From 66-474 sp036279975 (GTDB lineage Bacteria > Pseudomonadota > Gammaproteobacteria > Xanthomonadales > Rhodanobacteraceae), in contig DASURP010000111.1 of NCBI GenBank assembly GCA_036279975.1, forward strand, positions 1 through 16,325: a DNA stretch of 16,325 bases. Direction: 5' to 3'. Positions 7,078 through 14,735 of this stretch are shown piece after piece. A program made the translations under genes and the position numbers. Within the stretch, counting starts at the first letter, position 1; each line of letters begins with the position of its first letter. The notes under the pieces are model-generated. The model did no database searches. It saw only the letters and a list, made by a program, of their open reading frames with translations, and was not told the DNA's origin.

Positions 7078-8112
7078 TCAGGCTGCGTGCGGGCAGGCTG
7101 CAAGGATGTCCACGTGGACCGTATCGGGTTCGTGCGCCTCGACATCGACCTGCATCGCGTACAGGTCGAGGCGGCGGAACAGCGCGTGGTCGTGTTCGAC
7201 GTCCGGGTTGCCGGTGGTCAAAAGCTTCTCGCCCATGAAGATCGAGCCGGCGCCTGCGAAGAAGCACAGTGCCTGCAGTTCGTCGCTCATCTGCTGGCGG
7301 CCGGCCGAAAGGCGCACGATCGATTGCGGCATCGCGATGCGCGCGACCGCGATCGTGCGCACGAACTCGAACGGATCCATGTCCGGCACGTTTTCCAGTG
7401 GCGTGCCGGACACCCGCACCAGCTGGTTGATCGGCACCGACTGCGGGTGCTCCGGGAGGTTGGCCAGCGCGCGCAGCAGGCCGGCGCGCTGGGCGCGTGT
7501 CTCGCCCATGCCGACGATGCCGCCGCAGCAGGTCTTGAGGCCCGCCGCACGGATGTCCTCCAGCGTGTCCAGCCGATCCTCGAACCCGCGCGTGTGGATG
7601 ATCTCGGCGTAGTAATCGGGCGAGGTGTCGAGGTTGTGGTTGTAGTAGTCGAGGCCCGCCTTCTTCAAGGCTTCGGCGTGGCCTTCACCCAGCAAGCCCA
7701 GCGTCGCGCAGGTTTCCAGGCCCAGCGCCTTCACCGCGCGGATCATTTCGGCCACCTTCGGAATGTCGCGATCCTTGGGTCCGCGCCACGCCGCGCCCAT
7801 GCAGAAGCGCGAGGCACCAGCGGCCCTGGCCGCGCGCGCGCGTTCCAGCACGTCTTCCACGCCCATCAGCTTCCGGGCTTCGACGCCGGTGTGGTAGCGC
7901 TGCGCCTGCGGGCAATACGCGCAGTCCTCCGGGCAGCCACCGGTCTTGATCGACAGCAGCGTGGAAACCTGCACCGCGGCCGGGTCGTGGTTGGCTGCGT
8001 GCACCGCGTGCGCGCGCGCCAGCAGCTCCATGAATGGCAGATTGAAGAGGTTTTCGATTCCGGCCTGCGACCAGTCGTGGCGCACGGGCGCATCCGGGTG
8101 CAAACCGTCCAT
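7078..8112 (-). CDS. bioB: Biotin synthase BioB
   Basis: 344-residue radical-SAM enzyme that inserts sulfur into dethiobiotin to make biotin. The [4Fe-4S] cluster motif CPEDCAYC gives Cys60, Cys64 and Cys67. The auxiliary [2Fe-2S] ligands are Cys104 (SRFCMGAAW), Cys135 (ETCATLG), Cys195 (LKTCCGG) and Arg267 (VRLSAGR). All of these are the E. coli positions shifted by +7, so the protein looks fully active. YNHNLDTSPDYY (157-168) is the usual BioB signature. ATG at 8112 has GGAG about 8 bases upstream. It is the first gene of the bioB-bioF-bioH-bioC cluster, divergent from comF with only 50 bp between the starts. Confidence 0.98.
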   Translation of the reverse strand: MDGLHPDAPVRHDWSQAGIENLFNLPFMELLARAHAVHAANHDPAAVQVSTLLSIKTGGCPEDCAYCPQAQRYHTGVEARKLMGVEDVLERARAARAAGASRFCMGAAWRGPKDRDIPKVAEMIRAVKALGLETCATLGLLGEGHAEALKKAGLDYYNHNLDTSPDYYAEIIHTRGFEDRLDTLEDIRAAGLKTCCGGIVGMGETRAQRAGLLRALANLPEHPQSVPINQLVRVSGTPLENVPDMDPFEFVRTIAVARIAMPQSIVRLSAGRQQMSDELQALCFFAGAGSIFMGEKLLTTGNPDVEHDHALFRRLDLYAMQVDVEAHEPDTVHVDILAACPHAA

Positions 8113-8162
8113 TGCGGCAACTCCGCGCCTATAGTGGAGGACGAGTGTCGGAGGCGAGGGAG
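8113..8162. promoter_or_regulatory. 50-bp divergent bioB/comF start region
   Basis: Contains both ribosome binding sites: GGAG (minus strand, 8121-8124) for bioB, and GGAGG (8150-8154) for comF. A palindromic CTATAG at 8129-8134 gives a -10-like TATAGT on the plus strand (8130-8135) and a similar element on the minus strand, but no matching -35 is clear. I see no convincing BirA-type operator. With so little space, promoter elements probably extend into one or both coding starts. Confidence 0.4.
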
Positions 8163-8879
8163 ATGCCTGTCAACCCGAAGGTCAAACGATTGGTTGACGC
8201 TGCCGTCACTGCGTTGCTGCCTCCGCATTGCCTGCTGTGCGGGGCGCGCGGGCAGGGCGCGTTGAGCCTGTGCGCCGATTGCGCGACGGAGCTCCCCCGC
8301 AACGCAGTGTGTTGTGCGCGTTGCGCGTTGCCGCTGGATTCGCCGGCGCCCTTGTGCGGACGTTGCCAGAAACACGAGCCGCCCTGGCGTTCGGCCTGGG
8401 CCCCGTTCCGTTATGAATGGCCGTTGGCGCAACTGCAGGGACGCTTCAAGTTCGGCGGCGACCTCGCGTCCGGGCGCACCCTGTCGCTGTTGTGGGCGCG
8501 GGCTCCGCAGCCGCCGGATCTGCCACAGGCCATCGTGCCGGTACCGCTGCATCGTTCCCGCCTGCGCCGCCGCGGCTACAACCAGGCGCTGGAGCTTGCC
8601 AGGCCGCTGTCCGGGCACTTCGGGTTGCCACTGCTGCACGGCGCCTTGCGTCGAACCCGCGCCACCGGGGCGCAGACCGAGCTCTCCGCGTTACAGCGTC
8701 GCCGCAACGTGCGCGGTGCGTTCGAGGTGCATTTCGACGATGCGGTTCCCGAACATGTGGCGGTGCTGGACGACGTGTTCACCACCGGCGCCACGCTGGG
8801 GGAATGCGCGCGCGTGCTCAGGCGCGCGGGCGTGCAACGCGTGGACGTGTGGGCGCTGGCGCGGGCGCCGGCGCGCTGA
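8163..8879 (+). CDS. comF: ComF/GntX-family phosphoribosyltransferase-like protein
   Basis: 238-residue cytoplasmic protein of the ComF family, linked to DNA uptake in competent bacteria; its biochemical role is unsettled. The N-terminal zinc-ribbon region has paired CxxC motifs: CLLC (23-26) with CADC (37-40), and CARC (51-54) with CGRC (65-68). The phosphoribosyltransferase-like domain has VPVPLHRSRLRRRGYNQA (125-142), QTELSALQRRRNVRGAF (171-187) and the PRPP-loop motif VLDDVFTTGAT (201-211). ATG at 8163 was chosen because GGAGG lies 8 bases upstream; the frame extends 17 codons further back but into the bioB start. A comF-type gene beside biotin genes is a recurring arrangement in gammaproteobacteria (gntX-bioH in E. 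coli). Confidence 0.93.
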   Translation: MPVNPKVKRLVDAAVTALLPPHCLLCGARGQGALSLCADCATELPRNAVCCARCALPLDSPAPLCGRCQKHEPPWRSAWAPFRYEWPLAQLQGRFKFGGDLASGRTLSLLWARAPQPPDLPQAIVPVPLHRSRLRRRGYNQALELARPLSGHFGLPLLHGALRRTRATGAQTELSALQRRRNVRGAFEVHFDDAVPEHVAVLDDVFTTGATLGECARVLRRAGVQRVDVWALARAPAR

Positions 8880-8926
8880 AGGTCGAACCATCACCCGCCC
8901 GCGCTGGCACGCCGCGTGGTTGCTTG

Positions 8927-8950
8927 TCGCCGGCAGGTTGGCTCCGGCGA
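8927..8950. terminator. Hairpin between convergent comF and ubiA
   Basis: TCGCCGG (8927-8933) pairs with CCGGCGA (8944-8950) around a 10-base loop, 48 bp after the comF stop. There is no T tract. As the two genes converge, this and the adjacent REP-like element may end transcription from both sides; this is inferred from position. Confidence 0.4.
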
Positions 8951-8960
8951 GGGTGCCTGC

Positions 8961-8985
8961 GTAGGAGCCGGGCCTGCCCGCGACC
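8961..8985 (+). repeat. REP-like intergenic element (GTAGGAGC type)
   Basis: This 25-bp stretch begins GTAGGAGC and ends GCCCGCGACC, with CGGGC/GCCCG arms (8969-8973 and 8976-8980). It matches the general form of the GTAGGAGCGGGC...GCCCGCGA repeats common between genes in Pseudomonas and Xanthomonadales. It sits between two gene ends, the usual place. It runs directly into a run of nine C (8984-8992), a likely site of length variation or sequencing error. Confidence 0.7.
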
Positions 8986-9015
8986 CCCCCCCGCGCGTCC
9001 CGGCGGCAGGTGGCG

Positions 9016-10074
9016 CTACCTGATCGCCAGCGCGACCACCATCCCGAGCCAAACCACGCCGCCGACCCAGTTGTTGTTGCGGAATGCAGCGAAGCAGGCT
9101 CCGCGCTGGCGCCAGCGCATGTTCCACAGCTGCCACGCGAACAGCAGCAGGGCGATGCCGAGGCCGACCAGGAACGGCCATTCAAGTTGCGCGCGCTGCC
9201 CGACCAGCAGCAGTGTGAACAGCAGGGTCGCCATCAGGATCCCGAGGATCGGAAGGTCGGCGTCGCCGAACAGGATTGCGGTGGACTTGGCGCCGGCGCG
9301 CAGGTCGTCGTCGCGATCGACCATCGCGTATTCGGTGTCGTAGATCGTCGAGAACAGCACGTTGGCGAGGAACAGCAGCCAGCACACTGGCGGCAGCGCG
9401 TTCGTCACCGCGGCGAATGCCATCGGGATGCCCCAGCCGAAGGCTGCGCCCAGCACGACTTGCGGCAGGTGGGTGTAGCGTTTGGAAAACGGATACAGCG
9501 CGGCCAGCGCGGCGCCCGCGAAGGAAAGATAAATCGTCAGCCGGTTGGTGAAGGCCAGCACCAGCGCGAAACCGATCAGCGCCAGCACCACGAACGTCAA
9601 GACGGCTTCCCACGGTTTCACGCGCCCCGCGGCGAGCGGCCTGCCGGCGGTGCGCTGCACCTGCGGATCGAGCTTGCGGTCGGCGAAGTCGTTCATCGCG
9701 CAACCGGCCGCGCGCATCACGAACACGCCCACGGTGAACACGACCAGGTATTTCCAGCGCGGCCAGGCGTCGTTGCCGGCCAGCCACAGCGCCCACCAGG
9801 TCGGCCACAGCAACAGCAGGGCACCGATCGGGCGATCCATCCGCACCAGCACCAGCAGGTCGCGGGTCTTGTCGCGCCACCCCGTGGGCAAGGCGCGCAG
9901 CAGGAATTCGATCGTGCGGGTGGAGCGCGGCGAGGCATCGGCCGGATGCGACGTGTCGGGCGCAGCGGCGGGTTGAAGCTCGGGTGCGCGCAGATCCAGC
10001 AGTGGCAACTCGGGTTGCTCGACGGGTCGGGACGACGGGTGTTTGCGGCTGGGTTGGCTGCGTTTGTGGGGCAT
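9016..10074 (-). CDS. ubiA: 4-hydroxybenzoate polyprenyltransferase UbiA
   Basis: Inner-membrane prenyltransferase that attaches the polyprenyl tail to 4-hydroxybenzoate in ubiquinone synthesis. The first Asp-rich motif is NDFADRKLDPQVQRTAGRP (128-146), and the second is DTEYAMVDRDDDLRAGAKST (246-265). Eight to nine hydrophobic helices are visible from LLLLWPTWWALWLAG (about 86-100) to the C-terminus. From ATG at 10074 the protein is 352 residues, some 55-60 longer than the usual about 290, because of a hydrophilic, Pro/Ser/Arg-rich N-terminus (1-55). No good ribosome binding site precedes this ATG. A later start, such as the TTG of LPTGWRDK at residue 62, cannot be excluded. Convergent with comF and divergent from the permease gene. 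Confidence 0.94.
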   Translation of the reverse strand: MPHKRSQPSRKHPSSRPVEQPELPLLDLRAPELQPAAAPDTSHPADASPRSTRTIEFLLRALPTGWRDKTRDLLVLVRMDRPIGALLLLWPTWWALWLAGNDAWPRWKYLVVFTVGVFVMRAAGCAMNDFADRKLDPQVQRTAGRPLAAGRVKPWEAVLTFVVLALIGFALVLAFTNRLTIYLSFAGAALAALYPFSKRYTHLPQVVLGAAFGWGIPMAFAAVTNALPPVCWLLFLANVLFSTIYDTEYAMVDRDDDLRAGAKSTAILFGDADLPILGILMATLLFTLLLVGQRAQLEWPFLVGLGIALLLFAWQLWNMRWRQRGACFAAFRNNNWVGGVVWLGMVVALAIR

Positions 10075-10154
10075 GCTGGAAAAGTGCGAAATCCTTGGTG
10101 GTGAAGGCCATCCGGTGGGAGGCAGGGTATTGCACGGTGGCGTCATCCGGCTGG

Positions 10155-10180
10155 CCGCGCCGGCAGCGGTGCCGGCGCGG
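10155..10180. promoter_or_regulatory. Strong perfect hairpin in the ubiA/permease divergent region
   Basis: CCGCGCCGGCA (10155-10165) pairs perfectly with TGCCGGCGCGG (10170-10180) around a GCGG loop, an 11-bp stem. It lies in the 240-bp divergent region (10075-10314), about 80 bp upstream of ubiA and 135 bp upstream of the permease start. There is no T tract on either strand, so it is not an ordinary terminator. It could be a 5'UTR structure, a regulator site or a remnant repeat. I see nothing else definite in this intergenic region. Confidence 0.5.
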
Positions 10181-10314
10181 GGATGCTCCACGCGGGGTTG
10201 GATTGTCGCGCAACCGTTGCCGGGCTCCAACAGCGCACCGCGACCCGGACCAGGCAAGGCACCGGCCTGTACCGTTATCCTCGGTCGCTTCTTGCGCAAA
10301 CCGGGGCACCAGTG

Positions 10315-11796
10315 ATGGGTTTCTTCGACAAGTTGATCCGGCACAAGACGGTCGAGCAGTTGCAGGCCGAGGCGGGCGAAGCGAAGGATTTCCGCCGCAC
10401 CATGGGGGTGTGGCAGTTGACCGCGATCGGCGTCGGCGCGATCGTCGGCGTCGGGGTGTTCGTGCTGGCGCCACACGAAGCGGCGCTGCACGCGGGCCCG
10501 GCGATCGTGCTGAGCTTCCTGATCGCCGGCATCGGCAGCGCCTGCGCGGCGCTGGCCTATGCCGAATTCGCGGGCATGATCCCGGTCACCGGCAGCGCCT
10601 ATACCTACGGTTACGCGGTGCTGGGCGAGCTGCCGGCGTGGGTCATCGGCTGGGACCTGCTGATCGAATACGCGTTGATCGTGGCGGTGGTGGCCGCCGG
10701 CACCTCCAATTACCTGCAGTCGTTGATCCAGCAGATCACCGGTTGGCAGTTGCCGCTGGCGCTGCAGGGAGCGTATGGCGAAGGCAATGGCATGGTGTTC
10801 AACCTGCTGGCCGCAGTGGTGGCGCTGCTGGTTGCCGGATTGCAGATCTTCCGCACCGAGATCGGCGCGCGCTTCAACACCGCGGTGGTGTCGCTGAAGG
10901 TGCTGGGCGTGATCATCGTGATCGTGGTTGGCGCATTCTTCGTCGATACCAGCCTGTGGCATCCGTTCATCCCGAAGGTCGTCGAGCAACCCGACGGCAC
11001 GCTGCAGTACGGCTGGGCCGGGGTGATGGCGGCGGCCAGCATCGTGTTCTTCGCCTGCTTCGGTTACGACACGCTCACCACGGCGGCCGAGGAATCGAAA
11101 AACCCGCAGCGCGACTTGCCAAGGGCGGTGATCCTGTCGCTGGTGGTGGCGATGGCGATGTACTTCGGCGTCTCGCTGGTGTTGACGGGGATGGTCCACT
11201 ACACCGATCTCAACGTGCCGGCGCCGGTGAGCGCGGCGTTCCAGGAACGCGGCCTGCACTGGGTCAGCGGCGTGATCAACGTGGCCGCCGTGGCCGGCAT
11301 CGCCAGCGTGGTATTCGCATTCATGCTGGGCGCGGCGCGCATCTGGTTCGCGCTGTCGCGCGACGGCCTGCTGCCGCGTTGGTTCGCGCATTCGCACCCG
11401 AAGTACGGCACGCCCTATCGCACCACCGCGATCCTGGGCGTCGCGACCGCGATCACGGCCGGCTTCGTGCCGCTCACTGAACTGGCCAAGCTGGTCAACA
11501 TCGGCACGTTGTCGGCGTTCATCCTGATCTGCGCCTCGGTGTTGATCCTGCGCATCCGGCGGCCGGAACTCGAACGCCGCTTCCGCACGCCTGCGTTGTG
11601 GCTGGTGGCCCCGCTGGGCATCGTCTTCTCGTTGTTCCTGATCATCGGCTGGCCGTGGCTCACCCGTGGCGGGTTCCATCTCATCGGTGGCCTGGATCGC
11701 CAGACCTACGAGCGCTTCATCATCTGGATGCTGATCGGGTTCGTGATCTATTTCGGTTACGGGATCCGGCACAGTGCGCAGGGGCGCAAGGACTGA
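10315..11796 (+). CDS. APC-superfamily amino-acid permease (cationic amino-acid transporter type)
   Basis: 493-residue inner-membrane protein with about 12-14 hydrophobic helices. Helix 1 carries the substrate-binding signature GAIVGVGVFVL (41-51). PVTGSAYTYGYAVLGELPAW (90-109) is typical helix-3 sequence. FACFGYDTLTTAAEESKNPQ and RDLPRAV, with a later SRDGLLPRWFA, are strong signatures of the YfnA/CAT branch. ATG at 10315 was chosen because the membrane domain follows the usual short N-terminal lead (FFDKLIRHKTVEQL). The frame is open back to 10183, but that sequence looks non-coding. A GTG immediately precedes the ATG. The ribosome binding site is weak. The substrate is probably an amino acid; which one is unknown. 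Confidence 0.93.
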   Translation: MGFFDKLIRHKTVEQLQAEAGEAKDFRRTMGVWQLTAIGVGAIVGVGVFVLAPHEAALHAGPAIVLSFLIAGIGSACAALAYAEFAGMIPVTGSAYTYGYAVLGELPAWVIGWDLLIEYALIVAVVAAGTSNYLQSLIQQITGWQLPLALQGAYGEGNGMVFNLLAAVVALLVAGLQIFRTEIGARFNTAVVSLKVLGVIIVIVVGAFFVDTSLWHPFIPKVVEQPDGTLQYGWAGVMAAASIVFFACFGYDTLTTAAEESKNPQRDLPRAVILSLVVAMAMYFGVSLVLTGMVHYTDLNVPAPVSAAFQERGLHWVSGVINVAAVAGIASVVFAFMLGAARIWFALSRDGLLPRWFAHSHPKYGTPYRTTAILGVATAITAGFVPLTELAKLVNIGTLSAFILICASVLILRIRRPELERRFRTPALWLVAPLGIVFSLFLIIGWPWLTRGGFHLIGGLDRQTYERFIIWMLIGFVIYFGYGIRHSAQGRKD

Positions 11797-11839
11797 GCGG
11801 CGGCTTCCTGCAGTTGAGATGCGGGGTACGCGGCACCAT

Positions 11840-11885
11840 CTGTGACGGTATCGCGCGACGACCTGTCGCCGCGCTGCCGTCACAG
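11840..11885 (+). promoter_or_regulatory. 46-base imperfect hairpin abutting the yfcG ribosome binding site
   Basis: CTGTGACGG (11840-11848) is the exact reverse complement of CCGTCACAG (11877-11885). Inside it, GCGCGAC (11853-11859) can pair with GTCGC-CGCGC (11865-11874) with a one-base bulge, leaving a GACCT loop. The structure ends one base before the GAGG of the likely ribosome binding site (11887-11890) and 16 bases before the ATG at 11902. It could end permease transcription (start is 43 bp after the permease stop, but there is no T tract), control yfcG translation, or be a regulator site. Confidence 0.5.
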
Positions 11886-11901
11886 CGAGGTGCGCCGAAT
11901 C

Positions 11902-12603
11902 ATGCTCGATCTCTACTACTGGCCGACGCCGAACGGCCACAAGATCACGTTGTTCCTCGAAGAAGCCGGGCTGCCGTACATCATCAAGCCGGTGGACATC
12001 GGCAAGGGCGACCAGTTCAAGCCCGAATACCTCGCGATTTCGCCCAGCAACAAGATGCCGGCGATCGTCGACCACGCTCCCGTGGATGGTGGCGCGCCGA
12101 TCAGTGTGTTCGAATCAGGCGCGATCCTGGTGTATCTCGCGGGCAAGACCGGGCGATTCATCCCGAAGGACGCGCGCGGCCGGGTCGCATGCCTCGAGTG
12201 GTTGTTCTGGCAGGTGGGCGGCCTTGGCCCCATGACCGGCCAGCACGGACATTTCAGCGTGTACGCGCCGGAAAGGATTCCGTACGCGATGGAGCGCTAC
12301 CACAGGGAGTCCGAACGCCTGCTCGACGTGCTGGACCGCCGCCTGCGCGGCCGCGCCTTCATCACCGGCGACGACTACAGCATCGCCGACATGGCCTGCT
12401 ATCCGTGGATCGACCCGTACGGCAAGGCGCCGCTCGACCTGCAGCCATTCCCCGAAGTGCGGCGCTGGCGCGACGCGATCGCCGCGCGACCGGCGACGGT
12501 CCGCGCCTGGGCGCGCGGCCCGGAAGTGAATCCCAGGTCCGGCACGCCGATGGGCGACGACGAAAAGAAGATCCTGTTCGGGCAGGGGGCCCGGAAGGGT
12601 TGA
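11902..12603 (+). CDS. yfcG: YfcG-like glutathione S-transferase / disulfide-bond oxidoreductase
   Basis: 233-residue cytoplasmic GST-fold protein closely resembling E. coli YfcG (Nu class), which binds glutathione and has disulfide-bond reductase activity. The N-terminal thioredoxin-like domain has PTPNGHKITLFLEEAG (8-23), with the key Thr9 and Asn11 of YfcG. ISPSNKMPAIVDHAP (46-60) contains the cis-Pro53. FESGAILVYLAGKTG (70-84) contains the Glu71-Ser72 glutathione contacts. In the helical domain, LFWQVGGLGPMTGQ (101-114) and the capping box YSIADMACYPWI (159-170) match the family. ATG at 11902 is chosen over an upstream in-frame ATG at 11842 because MLDLYYWPTPNGHK aligns with the YfcG start and a GAGG lies 11 bases upstream. 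Confidence 0.94.
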   Translation: MLDLYYWPTPNGHKITLFLEEAGLPYIIKPVDIGKGDQFKPEYLAISPSNKMPAIVDHAPVDGGAPISVFESGAILVYLAGKTGRFIPKDARGRVACLEWLFWQVGGLGPMTGQHGHFSVYAPERIPYAMERYHRESERLLDVLDRRLRGRAFITGDDYSIADMACYPWIDPYGKAPLDLQPFPEVRRWRDAIAARPATVRAWARGPEVNPRSGTPMGDDEKKILFGQGARKG

Positions 12604-12728
12604 GGCGCTGCTGAACACCACGGGGCAGGCATGGAGCCGGTTGGAACAGCGGCTACTGTGCCATCCGGCCCATGCACCAGGGTGCGCAGGGTGCTACGTT
12701 CGACGGGTCCACCCTCGCGGAGCCCTGC
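12604..12728. other. Short gap between yfcG and the M61 peptidase gene
   Basis: About 125 bp with no gene. It must hold the peptidase gene's leader: a GCGGAG ribosome binding site is at 12717-12722. No clear promoter or terminator is visible. Confidence 0.5.
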
Positions 12729-14681
12729 ATGTTTTGCCCGCGCCGTCGTACGTTTTCGTCGCTTCCCGCCCGCTTGCTGTGCGTGCTCGCGATTGCCCTG
12801 GGCGGCGTGGCCGCCACCGCAAACGCGTTTGCCGACGCCGCCGACGCCCACATCCCGCCGCCGCAGGACACGCCGTACCCCGGCACCATCGCGCTCCACG
12901 TCGATGCCAGCGACACCGCGCAAGGCATCTTCCGCGTGCATGAAACGATTCCGGTACAGGCTGGCAAGCTGATCCTGCTGTATCCGAAATGGATTCCCGG
13001 CGACCACTCGCCTTCGGGCCCCATCGACATGCTGGCGGGCCTGAGGGTCAGCGCCGACGGCAAGCCGCTCAAGTGGACGCGCGACAAGTACGACGTGTAT
13101 GCGTTCCGCGTGGACGTGCCCGCGGGCGTGTCCAGCATCGACGTGGACTTCCAGTTCCTGTCCGGGCGCGGCTCGCACGCGTTCGTGCAGATGACCGACA
13201 AGCTGCTGTCGCTGGAATGGAACACGGTGTCGTTGTATCCCGCGGGCCACTATTCGCGCGACATCACCTTCGCGCCCAGCGTGACCTTTCCCGCGGGCTG
13301 GAAGTTCGGCACCGCGCTCGAAGAGCAGTCGCGTTCCGGGGACACCGTCACCTTCAAGCCCATCACGTTCAACACTTTGGTCGATTCGCCGATCTACGCT
13401 GGCAAGTACTTCAAGCGCGTCGATCTCGACCCGGGCGCCAAGGTGCCGGTACACCTCGACGTGTTCGCCGATGCGTCGAAGGATCTGGCAATCACGCCGG
13501 AACAAATGCAGGTGCACCGCAACCTGGTGACGCAGGCCTACAAACTGTTCGGCTCGCACCACTACGACCACTACGACTTCCTGTTCTCGCTGTCGGACCA
13601 GTTGAGCGGCAATGGGTTGGAGCACCACCAGTCCAGCGAGGACGGCATGGGCCCGGACTACTTCACGAACTGGGACGAGGGCGCACCCAACCGTGACCTG
13701 CTGGCGCACGAATACACGCATTCCTGGAACGGCAAGTTCCGCCGCCCCGCGGATCTCTGGACGCCCAATTTCAACGTGCCGATGGGCGATTCGCTGCTGT
13801 GGGTGTACGAAGGGCAAACCCAGTACTGGGGCTACGTGCTGACCGCGCGTGCGGGGATGTGGACCCCGGAACAGTTCCGCGACGCGCTGGCGATGGTCGC
13901 GGCCAACTACGACCGCAACCGCCCTGGTTTCCAGTGGCGCACACTCGAAGACACCACCAACGATCCGACCGCCGCGCATCGCACGATGCTGCCGTACCGC
14001 AGCTGGCAGATGAGCGAGGAGTACTACTCCGGCGGGCAGATGATGTGGCTGGCGGTGGATGCGAAGATCCGCGCGCTCACGCATGACAGGAAGTCGCTGG
14101 ACACCTTCGCGAAGGATTTCTTCGGCGTCGACAATGGAAGTTTCGTCACCAGGACCTACACCTTCGACGACATCGTCGCCGCGCTGGACGGCGTCGTGCC
14201 ATACGACTGGGCCGGTTTCCTGCACCGCTACGTCAATGCATTGGAACCACCGCTGCTGGAGGGGCTGGAAGCCTCGGGCTGGAGGCTGGTGTACACCGAT
14301 GAAGAAAGCCCGTACGAGAAGCAGTACGAGGCGCAACGGGAATCGCCGCGCCACCTCTACAACTTCGCCTGGTCGATCGGCCTGACATTGACGGAAGACG
14401 GCGGCATCAACGACGTGCGCTGGGATGGCCCCGCGTTCAAGGCCGGCATCGGTTCGGGCGGCACCGTGGTGGCGGTCGACGGCCACGCCTACAAGCCCGA
14501 GGTGTTGAAGGATGCAATCGCCGCGGCGAAGGATGGCAAGGCGCCGATCGAACTGCTGATCAAGTACCTCGGTGAGTACAAAACCGTGCCGGTGGGATAC
14601 CACGGCGGCCTGCAGTATCCGCATCTGGTGCGGATCAAGGGCACGCCGGACTACCTGTCGCAGATCATCGAGGCCAGGTAG
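12729..14681 (+). CDS. Exported M61-family metallopeptidase (glycyl aminopeptidase type) with PDZ domain
   Basis: 650-residue zinc peptidase, predicted to be exported. Residues 1 to about 35 form a signal peptide (RRR, hydrophobic core LLCVLAIALGGVAAT, cleavage near ANAFA). The N-terminal M61 domain includes YPKWIPGDHSPSGPIDMLAG. The zinc-site motif HEYTH is at 327-331 in LLAHEYTHSWNGKFRRP, with the third ligand probably Glu361 in VYEGQTQYWG. EEYYSGGQMMWL follows, typical of the catalytic domain. A PDZ-like region near the C-terminus (about 540-625) includes GPAFKAGIGSGGTVVAVDG, which may hold substrate or place the enzyme. ATG at 12729 fits the signal peptide and has GCGGAG 6 bases upstream; the frame is open 19 codons further back without a good start. 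Substrate unknown. It converges with lhr. Confidence 0.94.
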   Translation: MFCPRRRTFSSLPARLLCVLAIALGGVAATANAFADAADAHIPPPQDTPYPGTIALHVDASDTAQGIFRVHETIPVQAGKLILLYPKWIPGDHSPSGPIDMLAGLRVSADGKPLKWTRDKYDVYAFRVDVPAGVSSIDVDFQFLSGRGSHAFVQMTDKLLSLEWNTVSLYPAGHYSRDITFAPSVTFPAGWKFGTALEEQSRSGDTVTFKPITFNTLVDSPIYAGKYFKRVDLDPGAKVPVHLDVFADASKDLAITPEQMQVHRNLVTQAYKLFGSHHYDHYDFLFSLSDQLSGNGLEHHQSSEDGMGPDYFTNWDEGAPNRDLLAHEYTHSWNGKFRRPADLWTPNFNVPMGDSLLWVYEGQTQYWGYVLTARAGMWTPEQFRDALAMVAANYDRNRPGFQWRTLEDTTNDPTAAHRTMLPYRSWQMSEEYYSGGQMMWLAVDAKIRALTHDRKSLDTFAKDFFGVDNGSFVTRTYTFDDIVAALDGVVPYDWAGFLHRYVNALEPPLLEGLEASGWRLVYTDEESPYEKQYEAQRESPRHLYNFAWSIGLTLTEDGGINDVRWDGPAFKAGIGSGGTVVAVDGHAYKPEVLKDAIAAAKDGKAPIELLIKYLGEYKTVPVGYHGGLQYPHLVRIKGTPDYLSQIIEAR

Positions 14682-14707
14682 GCGCCAGCCGGTATGCAGT
14701 GCCTGCT

Positions 14708-14726
14708 CCGGAATGCTCCTGTCCGG
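14708..14726. terminator. Weak hairpin between convergent M61 peptidase and lhr genes
   Basis: CCGGA (14708-14712) can pair with TCCGG (14722-14726) around a 9-base loop inside the 54-bp gap between two convergent genes. Without a T tract the case rests on position only. Confidence 0.25.
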
Positions 14727-14735
14727 CGCGCGTTC

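Noticed and set aside
5908..8265. Plus-strand open frame of about 785 codons antisense to bioF and bioB
   Set aside because: The opposite strand encodes complete BioF and BioB with all catalytic residues. The antisense product is Arg/His/Gln-rich with no recognisable domain.
9016..12075. A single minus-strand open frame of about 1,019 codons spanning ubiA and the region opposite the permease and yfcG
   Set aside because: Only the last 352 codons are UbiA. The rest is antisense to the permease gene and to the start of yfcG, with His/Arg/Asp-rich low-complexity sequence typical of shadow frames in GC-rich DNA.
12399..14624. Minus-strand open frame of 741 codons opposite the M61 peptidase
   Set aside because: The plus strand carries a full M61 peptidase with signal peptide, HEYTH site and PDZ region. 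The antisense sequence has no coherent domain.
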